Position numbers and translations under genes: made by a program. From the NCBI GenBank assembly GCA_039029915.1, contig JBCCFD010000159.1:1-15237 (forward strand): 15,237 nucleotides of DNA, in the 5' to 3' direction. The stretch comes from QQUD01 sp039029915 (GTDB lineage: Bacteria > Chloroflexota > Anaerolineae > Promineifilales > Promineifilaceae). Below the pieces are notes generated by a model. The model was given only the letters and a program-made list of their open reading frames with translations. It was not told where the DNA came from and ran no database searches. Shown one piece after another: positions 6,926-14,525 of the stretch; position 1 is the first letter of the stretch; each line of letters opens with the position of its first letter.

Positions 6926-8032
6926 ATGGCAAAATCAAATAGCTTAAAAGAAACTCATTCGCCCCCATCTACCGATATTACCCTGCACAGCAAAGGGAAC
7001 CTTACCCACATGCTGTCAGCAAACAGCGTGCCAGATAAACCTGCCATGCGGGGCTTTGATCCAAAATTTGTGGATTTAGTGGATTACATCGTGCGCATTA
7101 CCCATGAGATTTGGGAAGAGGGTGGCATTGGGCTTCTTTATGATTATTACGGCACCAATATGACGATTCATACGTCAAGCGGACCAATATACGGCCGTGA
7201 TAAAGTCATCGAAGCCACGATTCAAGCCCAAGCCGCCTTCCCAAATCGCCGCCTTTACGCTGATGAAGTTATTTGGGGTGGCAATGACGTAGATGGCTTC
7301 TTAAGCTCCCATCGATTAGTTCACGAGGGCATTAACCTGGGCGCAACGGCATATGGGCCACCAACCGGCAAAAAAGTAAGCTACAAAGCGGTCGCAGATT
7401 GTGCCGTTTTAAATAATGTCATTTACGAAGAGTGGCTCGTTCGTGATGAGCTAATGTTAATCCATCAACTTGGATATGACGTGCATGATATGGCGCGTCG
7501 TATGGCAGAAAAAGAATCAGACCAGTTAAACAAGCTTGTTGTGCCTGGCGAGGCCACCCGCTTGCGTGGGCAATTACCACCTATCCCCCCCACCCCGAAT
7601 CCAAACGGTCAATTTAACGTTGAGCTTTTTGTAAAGAATGCGCTTCATGAGATTTGGAATTGGCGTTTGCTCAATAAAATTCCTGAAACCCACGCCCAAA
7701 ACTTTATTTGTGAATCAGCGTCTGGGCGCAGCCTGTATGGTCAAGGGCATTACCGGACGTATGTTTTATCTTTACTCTCCCCATTCCCTGATTTAGCAGT
7801 AACATTCGACCATTTCTGTGCGCTAAAGGAAGGTCCAAACCGATATCGTACGGCGACGCGCTGGACGATGCAGGGAACTCATACCGGACCAGGTATCTAT
7901 GGTGAACCCACTGGTAAGTCAATACGGATCATGGGCATGAGTCATCACATTGTGGAAAACGGCCGTTTTACGCATGAGTGGACACTTTTTGATGAGTTCG
8001 CTCTCTTAAAACAGCTTTATCGACCAGATTAG
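6926..8032 (+). CDS. Tandem two-domain SnoaL/NTF2-like protein
   Basis: A 368-residue protein made of two NTF2-fold (SnoaL-like) domains at about residues 50-195 and 232-365, joined by a Pro-rich linker (PPIPPTPNPNG). Each half shows the SnoaL pattern: an N-terminal helix with EIW, a strand containing G.S.YG, a segment ending in FP, a GPPTGK or GEPTGK turn, and a final strand with EEW or HEW and an LxxxHQLGYDV-like or LLKQL helix. SnoaL-like proteins include polyketide cyclases, epoxide hydrolases and isomerases that bind small hydrophobic or sugar-like ligands in a cone-shaped pocket. No signal peptide is seen, although the first ~40 residues look disordered. A second Met at residue 29 could be an alternative start. 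The gene sits directly behind operator copy 3 and before the importer genes, so it is probably co-regulated with uptake. Confidence 0.8.
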   Translation: MAKSNSLKETHSPPSTDITLHSKGNLTHMLSANSVPDKPAMRGFDPKFVDLVDYIVRITHEIWEEGGIGLLYDYYGTNMTIHTSSGPIYGRDKVIEATIQAQAAFPNRRLYADEVIWGGNDVDGFLSSHRLVHEGINLGATAYGPPTGKKVSYKAVADCAVLNNVIYEEWLVRDELMLIHQLGYDVHDMARRMAEKESDQLNKLVVPGEATRLRGQLPPIPPTPNPNGQFNVELFVKNALHEIWNWRLLNKIPETHAQNFICESASGRSLYGQGHYRTYVLSLLSPFPDLAVTFDHFCALKEGPNRYRTATRWTMQGTHTGPGIYGEPTGKSIRIMGMSHHIVENGRFTHEWTLFDEFALLKQLYRPD

Positions 8033-8054
8033 TCATTCATGGAGTAATTGAGTA

Positions 8055-8085
8055 ATTAGTGATTAAGTAAAGCCTAATCACTAAT
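8055..8085. repeat. Inverted repeat ATTAGTGATTA / TAATCACTAAT with a further degenerate copy
   Basis: Perfect 11-bp arms at 8055-8065 and 8075-8085 enclose a 9-nt loop. A related unit, AGTCACTAATT, follows at 8090-8100, and AGTAATT precedes at 8043-8049. The unit resembles short AGTGATT-type intergenic repeats. No T-run follows, so it is not a classical terminator. Confidence 0.6.
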
Positions 8086-8190
8086 CACTAGTCACTAATT
8101 GAAGGAGGTTCAAAAACGAAGATTCTAAATAAAAAAATTCCTAAATTAAACAAATTTTTAATTCCAAGTAAGGAGAAGAAAAAAACAAAA

Positions 8191-9675
8191 ATGAAAAACT
8201 CACGTATTTTCACATATTTATTGCTATTGGTAGCAGGCGCATTTGTTTTAGCAGCCTGTTCTCCAGAAGTTGTTACCGAAACCGTCGAGGTTGAAGTAAC
8301 CCGCGTTGTGACCGAAACTGAAACAGTGACCGAAACCGTTGTGGAAGAAGTTGAAGTTGAAGTTACCCGTGTTGTTGAAGGCGAAACTATCACCGAAACA
8401 GTTATTGAAGAAGTAGAAGTTGTCGTTGAGGTTATCGTTGACCCAACCGAATGTAACCTAGATGCGCCAGCAGATTCATCTGAAATCAATATGATTGGCT
8501 GGTCATTCCCAATTACTGACTACTACGCTGAAGAGCTTGACAAATGTAATCGTATCGACAACATCACAGTCAACACCCAACTCTTAGCTTCTACCGATGC
8601 TCAAGAGCAAGTTCGCTTAGCCCTTTCATCAGGTGGCGATTCTCCATTTGACATCGTACACGGTGCGAATGGCCAAGTTGCTGAATGGGGCGGCCCTGGA
8701 TGGCTCATGCCACTTAACGACCTCGTTGACAAATATTGGGATGAGTACAATTTAGGTGATATTCCTCAAACAGCATGGGATGGCGCTACCTTCGAAGGTA
8801 ACATCTATGGTGTACCTATTGTAGCAAACACCCTGCACCTCATTTACAATGAAGAACTTCTCGCTGAGCTAGGCGTTTCTGACATTCCAACCACCTACGA
8901 TGAAGTTATCGACATGTGTAATGCTGTAGGTTTAGACAACACCGATATCGACTTCCCCTTCACTGTTAACTTATCAGCTGGCTGGGCGTGGGAAATTGAA
9001 TTCTTTGCGATGCTTGGTAGCCTCGGTGGTGAATTTATTGATGAATCTACCGGCATGCCAACCTTTAATGGACCAGAGGGCGTTGAAGCTGCAACTCAGC
9101 TCAAAGCTGTTGCCGATGCCTGTATGGGCGATGGTGGCTACTCCTTTAGCTTGAATGACCAAGAAGTTGCGATGCAAATTGGTACGCTGCCAATGACCCA
9201 AATGTGGGCTAGCCGTGCAGCCAACATGCAAGATCCAGAACGCACTGAATTGGGTGACGTCATTAAGTTTGCTCCAGCTCCATTTGCTAGCGCAGGTGCT
9301 GCATTGGGTACAGGTACCGCATGGAATGATTACTACATGATTCCAATGAACACCACTAATGATCCTGAGCTCGTATTCCAAATCATCATGGAAGCAGCTG
9401 ATGCCCGCAGTCAACGAGATGCCGCTGAAGTTGGTATGGCAACACGCGTCTCTGCAGCGCAATTTGGTGGCCCATATCAACCTGCCGCTGTTCAATCAAT
9501 CGCAGATGGTGTTGGTATCTACCAAAAGAACCCAGCCGTTGGTATCGTTCGCTCTAAATTAGGTGAATTCTTACCATTGATTGGAACCGGTGAATTAACA
9601 CCGCAAGAAGCACTTGATGCGGCTGCCGAAGCATACATCGAAGAAGCAACCGCCCAAGGGTATATTGACGGATAA
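8191..9675 (+). CDS. ABC transporter sugar-binding lipoprotein (family 1 extracellular solute-binding protein)
   Basis: A 494-residue protein. The N-terminus is a lipoprotein signal (KNSR, hydrophobic core, LAAC with Cys23 as the lipidation site). Residues 25-86 form an unusually long Val/Glu/Thr linker with repeats such as VTETV and VEVEVTRVV, which holds the binding domain away from the membrane and is typical of Chloroflexota binding proteins. Residues ~88-494 match the MalE/UgpB-like fold: NMIGWSFP near the start, then LSSGGDSPFDIVHG, TFEGNIYGVPIVANTLHLIYNEELL and the Trp-rich cleft segment GWAWEIEF. This cluster I protein fits a carbohydrate or similar polar ligand. AGGAG lies 15 nt before the ATG, a long spacing. 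A terminator-like hairpin follows the stop, and the permeases lie behind it. No copy of the ACGGCCGT octamer occurs in this gene. Confidence 0.93.
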   Translation: MKNSRIFTYLLLLVAGAFVLAACSPEVVTETVEVEVTRVVTETETVTETVVEEVEVEVTRVVEGETITETVIEEVEVVVEVIVDPTECNLDAPADSSEINMIGWSFPITDYYAEELDKCNRIDNITVNTQLLASTDAQEQVRLALSSGGDSPFDIVHGANGQVAEWGGPGWLMPLNDLVDKYWDEYNLGDIPQTAWDGATFEGNIYGVPIVANTLHLIYNEELLAELGVSDIPTTYDEVIDMCNAVGLDNTDIDFPFTVNLSAGWAWEIEFFAMLGSLGGEFIDESTGMPTFNGPEGVEAATQLKAVADACMGDGGYSFSLNDQEVAMQIGTLPMTQMWASRAANMQDPERTELGDVIKFAPAPFASAGAALGTGTAWNDYYMIPMNTTNDPELVFQIIMEAADARSQRDAAEVGMATRVSAAQFGGPYQPAAVQSIADGVGIYQKNPAVGIVRSKLGEFLPLIGTGELTPQEALDAAAEAYIEEATAQGYIDG

Positions 9676-9690
9676 GTTTTAGTGTCTATG

Positions 9691-9724
9691 ACCCCTTAGG
9701 GCTTTAGAGTCCTAAGGGGTTTTT
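9691..9724 (+). terminator. Rho-independent terminator or attenuator between binding protein and permeases
   Basis: The perfect 10-bp stem ACCCCTTAGG / CCTAAGGGGT can be extended inward by G-U, C-G and T-A pairs to a 4-nt loop, and TTTT follows. It lies between the binding-protein stop and the permease start in the same operon. This arrangement commonly gives more binding-protein mRNA than permease mRNA. Confidence 0.88.
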
Positions 9725-9740
9725 AATTTTAGGAGAAAAT

Positions 9741-10604
9741 ATGAAGCGGAGCACTTTCTTTCAATTTGCAGCGCCCAGCATGTTTGTTATGACCATGCTT
9801 ATGGTAGTCCCACTCCTGATGGCAGTTTGGCTTGGCATGCAATTTATGACTTTCACCAACATTAATGCCCCCCAATTTGTTGGTTTACGAAACTATATCG
9901 ATGTCTTATCAGATGACCGATTTTGGCAATCCTTCCGCTTCACTGCATTATATGCTGCTATCGTTGTACCAGGAACAATCATCGTTGGCTTCGTTGTCGC
10001 CCTACTACTCGATCAGGTTTCAAATTTTACGCGGGGCATCTATATGTCAATATTCTTGTTGCCTTTCATTATCGTCCCTGTCGTTGGGGCGCTAATGTTT
10101 AAGCAACTCTTTGAACCATCTGGATTGATCACTTTTCTTTATCAAGAACTTTTAGATACACGGTTTCGATACACTGAAATTTCAGTCAAGACACTTATCA
10201 TCATTTATGGGATTTGGTATGTGGCTCCATTTTCGTTTGTGGTGTATTTTGCCGGCTTACAAACCCTTTCTAAAGATCAAATTGAGGCGGCCTCGATGGA
10301 TGGGGCGACACGTCTTCAAAAAATTCGACACATCATCATCCCCCATTTACGTTCATTAACGATTTTAATTTTGCTATTTTCAATTATGGATACCTATCGT
10401 GTTTTTGATAGCGTCTTCGTCCTTTCCGAATTAAACCCCATTTATAAGGCAGACACCGTCATGACGTATACCTTCCAAGCCGCAACAGTGGTTCAAAGGT
10501 TAGGTAAGGCAAACGCGATGGCAATTTTAACGGTTGTAGGCATTATGGTTGTTTTAATTCCTAATTTGATACAGGCGTATCGAGAACAGGTTGAGGAGCG
10601 GTAA
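9741..10604 (+). CDS. Sugar ABC transporter permease, MalF/UgpA-type
   Basis: A 287-residue inner-membrane protein with about six transmembrane segments (residues ~10-33, 68-91, 100-123, 150-173, 205-225 and 258-278). The cytoplasmic EAA loop that docks on the ATPase is clear: Glu182-Ala-Ala-Ser-Met-Asp-Gly and the downstream Pro201 (EAASMDGATRLQKIRHIIIP). AGGAG lies 6 nt before the ATG. It follows the terminator hairpin and ends 2 bp before the second permease gene, so the permeases are translationally coupled. It should form the heterodimeric channel with the next product. No ATP-binding subunit is encoded in the window. CUT1 systems often use a shared MsiK/MalK-like ATPase encoded elsewhere. 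Confidence 0.92.
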   Translation: MKRSTFFQFAAPSMFVMTMLMVVPLLMAVWLGMQFMTFTNINAPQFVGLRNYIDVLSDDRFWQSFRFTALYAAIVVPGTIIVGFVVALLLDQVSNFTRGIYMSIFLLPFIIVPVVGALMFKQLFEPSGLITFLYQELLDTRFRYTEISVKTLIIIYGIWYVAPFSFVVYFAGLQTLSKDQIEAASMDGATRLQKIRHIIIPHLRSLTILILLFSIMDTYRVFDSVFVLSELNPIYKADTVMTYTFQAATVVQRLGKANAMAILTVVGIMVVLIPNLIQAYREQVEER

Positions 10605-10606
10605 TC

Positions 10607-11611
10607 ATGGAGAAAGTTCAAAATCCAATTGGGCGTATTTTTATACACGCAGCATTGATATTGTTTGCAATCTACAGCATCGTTCCATTTTTCTGGACTA
10701 CGCTTCAATCATTTAAAACTCTAAGGGATGCAAATTCGCGTACACCAAAGATTTTTTTCACGCCAACGTGGGAAAATTATCAAGAACTATGGCTCCGGTC
10801 CGTACCTGAAAATGGGGCAACTATTGCCTATTTTATTCTTCTGACCGTTGTTATCTTAATCTGTTTACTCATTTTTGCTGAATACATACCGGCAAAAAAC
10901 AGCTTTATCTATCTTTTTGTTGTTGGGTCCTTCGCCCTTTTGCTGTGGGGAATTCCGCAAATAGTGGATACAGCAAAGTTTTACGATTACTTTATCAATA
11001 CGATTATTGTGACAGTCGGGACAGTGACGATTTCCATTAGTATTGGCTGTTTGGCGGGGTATTCTTTGGCAAGATATGCTGGGATTGCGAGTGTTGTTAT
11101 CTTAATTGCGGCTCTTGCATTCCGCGCTTTGCCACGCCTTGCGTTTATTTTGCCCTACTATTGGATTGGTACCTGGACGAATCTTCTTGATACGCGCATC
11201 TTAGTTATTATCACGCTTGTGGCGGTGAACCAGCCCTTTACGATTTGGATGTTGCGTAGTTTCTTCATGGATATCCCTCGTGAATTGGAAGAATCCGCTA
11301 TGGTTGATGGTTGTAATCGATTTACCGCCTTTTCGCGGGTGATTATCCCTATTATGTGGCCTGGCATTATTTCAACGGCATTGTTCTCTTTGCTGTTGGC
11401 TTACAACGAATTCCTATTGGTTCGCCTATTAACCCAAACAAATTGGACCTTACCTGTTGCCATTTCCCGCTTTACAGGTGGTGAAGATCCGCGTCACTTG
11501 ACTTTAGCTGCGGCATCGGCCGTTTCGGCAACGATTCCGATTGTTTTAGTAATCCTATTTTTCCAAAAGAACCTCGTAAAAGGGTTGGCAGCAGGGGCTG
11601 TCAAAGGTTAA
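10607..11611 (+). CDS. Sugar ABC transporter permease, MalG/UgpE-type, with extra TM pair
   Basis: A 334-residue inner-membrane protein, longer than the usual ~270-300 of the family. The first helix (~10-32, ALILFAIYSIVPFFWTTLQSFK) and the domain from ~128 onward match MalG-type permeases. The EAA loop lies at Glu229 (EESAMVDGCNRFTAFSRVIIP, Pro248). Between them, residues ~71-91 and ~98-118 form two additional hydrophobic segments where canonical relatives have one short extracytoplasmic loop. The ATG is 2 bp after the upstream stop, with GAGGAG inside the end of the previous gene. A terminator follows 23 bp after the stop. The product pairs with the MalF-type permease; the extra hairpin may interact with the lipoprotein or may simply be lineage-specific. 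Confidence 0.9.
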   Translation: MEKVQNPIGRIFIHAALILFAIYSIVPFFWTTLQSFKTLRDANSRTPKIFFTPTWENYQELWLRSVPENGATIAYFILLTVVILICLLIFAEYIPAKNSFIYLFVVGSFALLLWGIPQIVDTAKFYDYFINTIIVTVGTVTISISIGCLAGYSLARYAGIASVVILIAALAFRALPRLAFILPYYWIGTWTNLLDTRILVIITLVAVNQPFTIWMLRSFFMDIPRELEESAMVDGCNRFTAFSRVIIPIMWPGIISTALFSLLLAYNEFLLVRLLTQTNWTLPVAISRFTGGEDPRHLTLAAASAVSATIPIVLVILFFQKNLVKGLAAGAVKG

Positions 11612-11633
11612 TTTTCAGGATAAGAGAACAAAT

Positions 11634-11668
11634 AAGCGCACGCCAATTTTCTGGTGCTGCGCTTTTTT
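11634..11668 (+). terminator. Rho-independent terminator after the importer genes
   Basis: The stem AAGCGCA (11634-11640) pairs with TGCGCTT (11658-11664) and continues inward through a one-base bulge with CGCCA / TGGTG (one G-U pair). The loop is ATTTTC and a run of six T follows. It closes the transporter operon, so the SnoaL genes beyond it need readthrough or a promoter of their own. Confidence 0.85.
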
Positions 11669-11716
11669 ATTACCAACAATATGCGAAAATCAAAAAGCAT
11701 CTTCAAAAAGAACTGG

Positions 11717-11745
11717 CTGAAATTTTGGTTTTCACCGAGTAAATT
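11717..11745 (+). promoter_or_regulatory. Possible weak promoter of the SnoaL gene cluster
   Basis: CTGAAA (11717-11722) and TAAATT (11740-11745) each match 4 of 6 consensus bases with a 17-nt spacer. It sits between the terminator and the first cluster gene. Support is its position plus a weak sequence match only. Confidence 0.25.
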
Positions 11746-11808
11746 TCACATCCCTGAACGGTTTCATTTCAAAATATTTTGTGAAATTCTCAAAATTTGG
11801 AGTGTGCT

Positions 11809-12297
11809 ATGTCGCCAGAAGAAAATAGAAATATTGTTGCTCAAATGTATGAAAGTATGAATCAAAATGTGGTCGGTGCCATGAAGGAGCATTGGACGCG
11901 TAATATGGTTTGGGATGGCCCAGCTGGCATCGGCAAGAAGCATGGTGTCGAGCAATTTGAAGAAGAAGTAAGACAGCCGTTTATCGCCTCATTTCCAGAT
12001 AAAGTGGGTGAAGACATTGTGCGCCTCTCGGAAGGAGATTGGGTGGCCGGGACAGGGTTTCAGGAGACCACATTTGCAGAAGATTGGCTAGGCATTCCAG
12101 CAAACGGTGAAAAAGTCAGGGTCAGATATATGGATTTTTGGCGTATTGAAGAAGAAGACGGCGTTCGAAAGCTATCTGAAAATCTTGTTTTGATTGATAT
12201 TTTGGGCGTCCTCGAACAAGCAGGATATGACGTCGAGAAAGTCCTTGCATTTGTGGGATCAAAACCGCCAGAATTTTTTGAAAGTCCAAATAAGTAA
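11809..12297 (+). CDS. Single-domain SnoaL/NTF2-like protein
   Basis: A 162-residue protein of typical length for one SnoaL-like domain. The start is the ATG at 11809, with GGAG 6 nt upstream; an in-frame TTG at 11797 overlaps that ribosome site and is rejected. Marks of the local subfamily are Trp35-x-Gly-Pro-x-Gly-Ile-Gly (WDGPAGIG), PFIASFPDK, GDWVAGTGFQETTFAEDWLG, RYMDFWRIEE and the C-terminal helix LVLIDILGVLEQAGYDV. It is soluble with no signal. About two thirds of its residues match the C-terminal half of the next product by eye, including the last shared segment GSKPPEFF, so the pair arose by duplication. The sequence does not show whether it works as a cyclase, hydrolase, isomerase or binding protein. 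Confidence 0.82.
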   Translation: MSPEENRNIVAQMYESMNQNVVGAMKEHWTRNMVWDGPAGIGKKHGVEQFEEEVRQPFIASFPDKVGEDIVRLSEGDWVAGTGFQETTFAEDWLGIPANGEKVRVRYMDFWRIEEEDGVRKLSENLVLIDILGVLEQAGYDVEKVLAFVGSKPPEFFESPNK

Positions 12298-12353
12298 CAA
12301 GGCAAAAAAAATCGTTGCTTGCTTGATGACGGCAATGGATGAGAGAGGAGAAT

Positions 12354-13337
12354 ATGACACACAAACTTGTTAAAGACCTAAAATTTGTTCGGGAAAAGTT
12401 TTTGACAAATTTTGAAAATTTATCAGCTGAAGATGCAGAAACCCGAGTTGGGAAAGCCAACAGTATTGGTTGGATTGTGGGGCATCTGGCCCATTTTGAG
12501 CAATACACCTGGTGCGAACTTGCCTTACAAAAGGTAGTGAATGAAGACGTCATGATGTGTGGGTTTGGAAAACCTGCCTCAACGCCACCGCTATATAAGA
12601 TGTTGAATGGTTGGCGGGAGATTACGGCCGTTTCCAACAGTTATCTCGACACGCTGACCGAAGATGATATGGGGACCACGCTTACACGACCGGATGCCAA
12701 ACCATATGGTGAGAATATCGGCAGCATGCTGTATCGGCACATTTGGCACTATTGGTATCACATTGGGGAGATTCAAGGGATTCGTCAAGCGTTAGGGCAT
12801 GAAAATCAGCCTCAGTTTATTGGTCGTATGTCAGCGGAAGCAAAACATGTGCCCAATCAGGCCAAACAGCTTGTCGATGACATGTATGGTGGCTTAAACC
12901 AAAACGTGTTGGGTTTGATGCAAAAGTATTGGAAACAAGACATGATTTGGGAAGGCCCAGCCGGCATTGGCACGATGAACGGCATTGATGAGTTTGAACA
13001 TGTTTATCGCGATCCCTTTATCAAAGCATTTCCTGACAAACATGCGACCGATATTGTTCGCCTTGCTGAAGGGAATTGGGTAGCTGGTACAGGGTACCAA
13101 GACACCACCTTTGCAGAAGATTGGTTGGGGCTTAAAGCAAGCGGTGAAAAAATACGGATGCGCTATATGGATTTTTGGCGCGTGGAAGAAGATGAGGAAA
13201 CAGGAGATCGTAAACTGGCTGAAAACCTTGTCTTGATTGATATTTTGGGTGTTCTGGAACAAACAGGATATGACATCTCTAAAGTGTTGAAGTTTATTGG
13301 TTCCAAGCCGCCAGAATTTTTTGATGAAGTTGGGTAA
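12354..13337 (+). CDS. DinB-domain / SnoaL-like fusion protein
   Basis: A 327-residue two-part protein. Residues ~1-160 form a DinB-type four-helix bundle: GHLAHFEQ (His44, His47) and RHIWHYWYHIGEIQGIRQALG (His132-x3-His136), which supply the three-His metal site of DinB/YfiT hydrolases and thiol-dependent transferases. Residues ~172-325 form a SnoaL-like domain closely similar to the product of the upstream gene (WEGPAGIG, FAEDWLG, RYMDFWRVEE, LVLIDILGVLEQTGYD, GSKPPEFF). I chose the ATG at 12354, just behind GAGGAG. An in-frame ATG at 12339 has no ribosome site in front and lies upstream of this GAGGAG. The fusion joins a likely metal-dependent enzyme to an NTF2 fold, suggesting successive steps on one substrate or product channelling (inference). 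Confidence 0.85.
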   Translation: MTHKLVKDLKFVREKFLTNFENLSAEDAETRVGKANSIGWIVGHLAHFEQYTWCELALQKVVNEDVMMCGFGKPASTPPLYKMLNGWREITAVSNSYLDTLTEDDMGTTLTRPDAKPYGENIGSMLYRHIWHYWYHIGEIQGIRQALGHENQPQFIGRMSAEAKHVPNQAKQLVDDMYGGLNQNVLGLMQKYWKQDMIWEGPAGIGTMNGIDEFEHVYRDPFIKAFPDKHATDIVRLAEGNWVAGTGYQDTTFAEDWLGLKASGEKIRMRYMDFWRVEEDEETGDRKLAENLVLIDILGVLEQTGYDISKVLKFIGSKPPEFFDEVG

Positions 13338-13361
13338 AAGGGAACCCATGCAGCTCATGTA

Positions 13362-13412
13362 GCCTGAGCTTGTCGAAGGTGATTTACGACATAGGTTTCG
13401 ACAGGCTCAGCC
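13362..13412. repeat. Intergenic inverted repeat (GCCTGAGCTTGTCGAAGG / TTCGACAGGCTCAG)
   Basis: The left arm at 13362-13379 and right arm at 13395-13412 share TTCGACAnGCTCAG when one is complemented, with a 15-nt loop. The CTTCGACAAGCTCAGG-type palindrome is a common dispersed intergenic repeat in several bacterial phyla, from general knowledge. It lies between the DinB fusion and the next SnoaL gene. A GTG at 13417 just after the arm is not the start of that gene. Confidence 0.75.
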
Positions 13413-13455
13413 TTCAGTGTATTGTTTTTTACGAGGGAGACCAAGCGGACCAGTG

Positions 13456-14472
13456 ATGAGTGAACTCAATCAATTAAACAAGAAAATAGTCTGGGATTTG
13501 TGGCAGCGGCTTAACCATACACCTTCTGATCGCCTTTTGGATACGCTCTCGAAAGCATTTCATGACGATGTTTTGTGGCACGGTCCACATCCAATTAATA
13601 ATCTAGCTGGATTGCAAAATGTTGCGCTAGGATTTTGGAAACCTTTTAGACTAGCCTTCCCAGATTTGACAAGAACAGTTGATATTTTTGTTGGCGGGCA
13701 TAGCCACGGCAAAGAATGGGTAACGGCAACAGGTTATTTTACAGGAACCTTTCAGAATGATTGGTTAACGATTCCTGCGACGCAAGACAAAACATACATT
13801 CGGTTTGGACAATTTTATGTGTTGGAAGACCAAAAAATTGTTGAATCCTATTTGATACTTGATTTGCTGGCCGTTATGCGGCAAGCAGGTTTCCAATTGT
13901 TGCCACCCGCTCGTGGAGCCGAAGGGGGACGTATTCCACCCCCACGCACGCGAGATGGCGTTAAATTGCTAGCGCAAGATGAATTAGAGTCGAATCAATC
14001 GCTACAGCTCGTGCTTGCTATGGCTGATGGCATGGGCCGCTTCGATGGTGAATCGTTAGCCAGCATGGAACAGCAACATTATTGGCATCCCCAGTTTAGA
14101 TGGTATGGACCGTGCGGAATAGGCACGAGCCGCTCTTTGACGGAGTATCAAGAGTTTCATCAAGGCCCTTGGCTTCGGGCTTTTCCCGATCGCGCTACGT
14201 CACAGGTTGGTGATGGTATTCGCATGGGCTTTGTAGCAGAGGGAGCCTATGTGGCGGGGGGCATCTGGGATTGGCCCTATGCGACACACACGGGGAACTA
14301 TCTTGGTCTTGAACCGACAAATGTGCATTTTACGATTCGAGACTTTGACTGGTGGCGCCGTGAGGATGATTTGCTCGTTGAAAATTGGGTGCCTATCGAC
14401 ATGATCGATATTTTTAATCAACTGGGTGTCGATCTGTTTGCGAAAATGCAAGAAATAATTAGCCAGAAATAG
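13456..14472 (+). CDS. Tandem two-domain SnoaL/NTF2-like protein
   Basis: A 338-residue protein with two SnoaL-like domains. Domain 1 (~5-150) has WHGPHPIN at 41-48, RLAFPD, WVTATGYFTGTFQNDWL and LDLLAVMRQAGF. Domain 2 (~185-335) has WYGPCGIG at 216-223, LRAFPDR and the end VPIDMIDIFNQLGVDLF. A basic Pro-rich linker (~149-167, PPARGAEGGRIPPPRTRDG) joins them. The GPxGIG glycine motif is intact only in domain 2, so domain 1 may have diverged. I chose the ATG at 13456; a GTG at 13453 and one at 13417 inside the upstream repeat are alternatives. The ribosome site (GGGAG at 13434-13438) is 17 nt away, which is long. No signal peptide is seen. It is third in the SnoaL cluster, and 53 bp separate it from the next gene. 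Confidence 0.78.
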   Translation: MSELNQLNKKIVWDLWQRLNHTPSDRLLDTLSKAFHDDVLWHGPHPINNLAGLQNVALGFWKPFRLAFPDLTRTVDIFVGGHSHGKEWVTATGYFTGTFQNDWLTIPATQDKTYIRFGQFYVLEDQKIVESYLILDLLAVMRQAGFQLLPPARGAEGGRIPPPRTRDGVKLLAQDELESNQSLQLVLAMADGMGRFDGESLASMEQQHYWHPQFRWYGPCGIGTSRSLTEYQEFHQGPWLRAFPDRATSQVGDGIRMGFVAEGAYVAGGIWDWPYATHTGNYLGLEPTNVHFTIRDFDWWRREDDLLVENWVPIDMIDIFNQLGVDLFAKMQEIISQK

Positions 14473-14525
14473 CCGAAACGAAATCAACATTAATTCACTT
14501 TCAATTCAATTGGAGCAGGGAGAAA

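Noticed and set aside
8055..8100. Hairpin as a terminator after the first SnoaL gene
   Set aside because: The stem is AT-rich and no T-run follows it. It is better described as a short repeat.
8088..8489. Antisense open frame of 133 codons, very rich in Ser/Thr/Val
   Set aside because: It is the complement of the repetitive stalk of the lipoprotein gene. Its composition follows from that repeat, and no ribosome site precedes it.
8974..9495. Antisense open frame of 173 codons
   Set aside because: It lies wholly inside the lipoprotein gene, has many Cys/His/Trp in an unstructured pattern, and has no family resemblance or ribosome site.
11754..11765. TGAACGGTTTCA as a further LacI operator
   Set aside because: Only the outer four bases of each half match, there is no central CpG dyad, and it does not resemble the other sites.
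12122..12637. Antisense open frame of 171 codons across two SnoaL genes
   Set aside because: It crosses two well-supported genes on the other strand and shows no domain or start signal.
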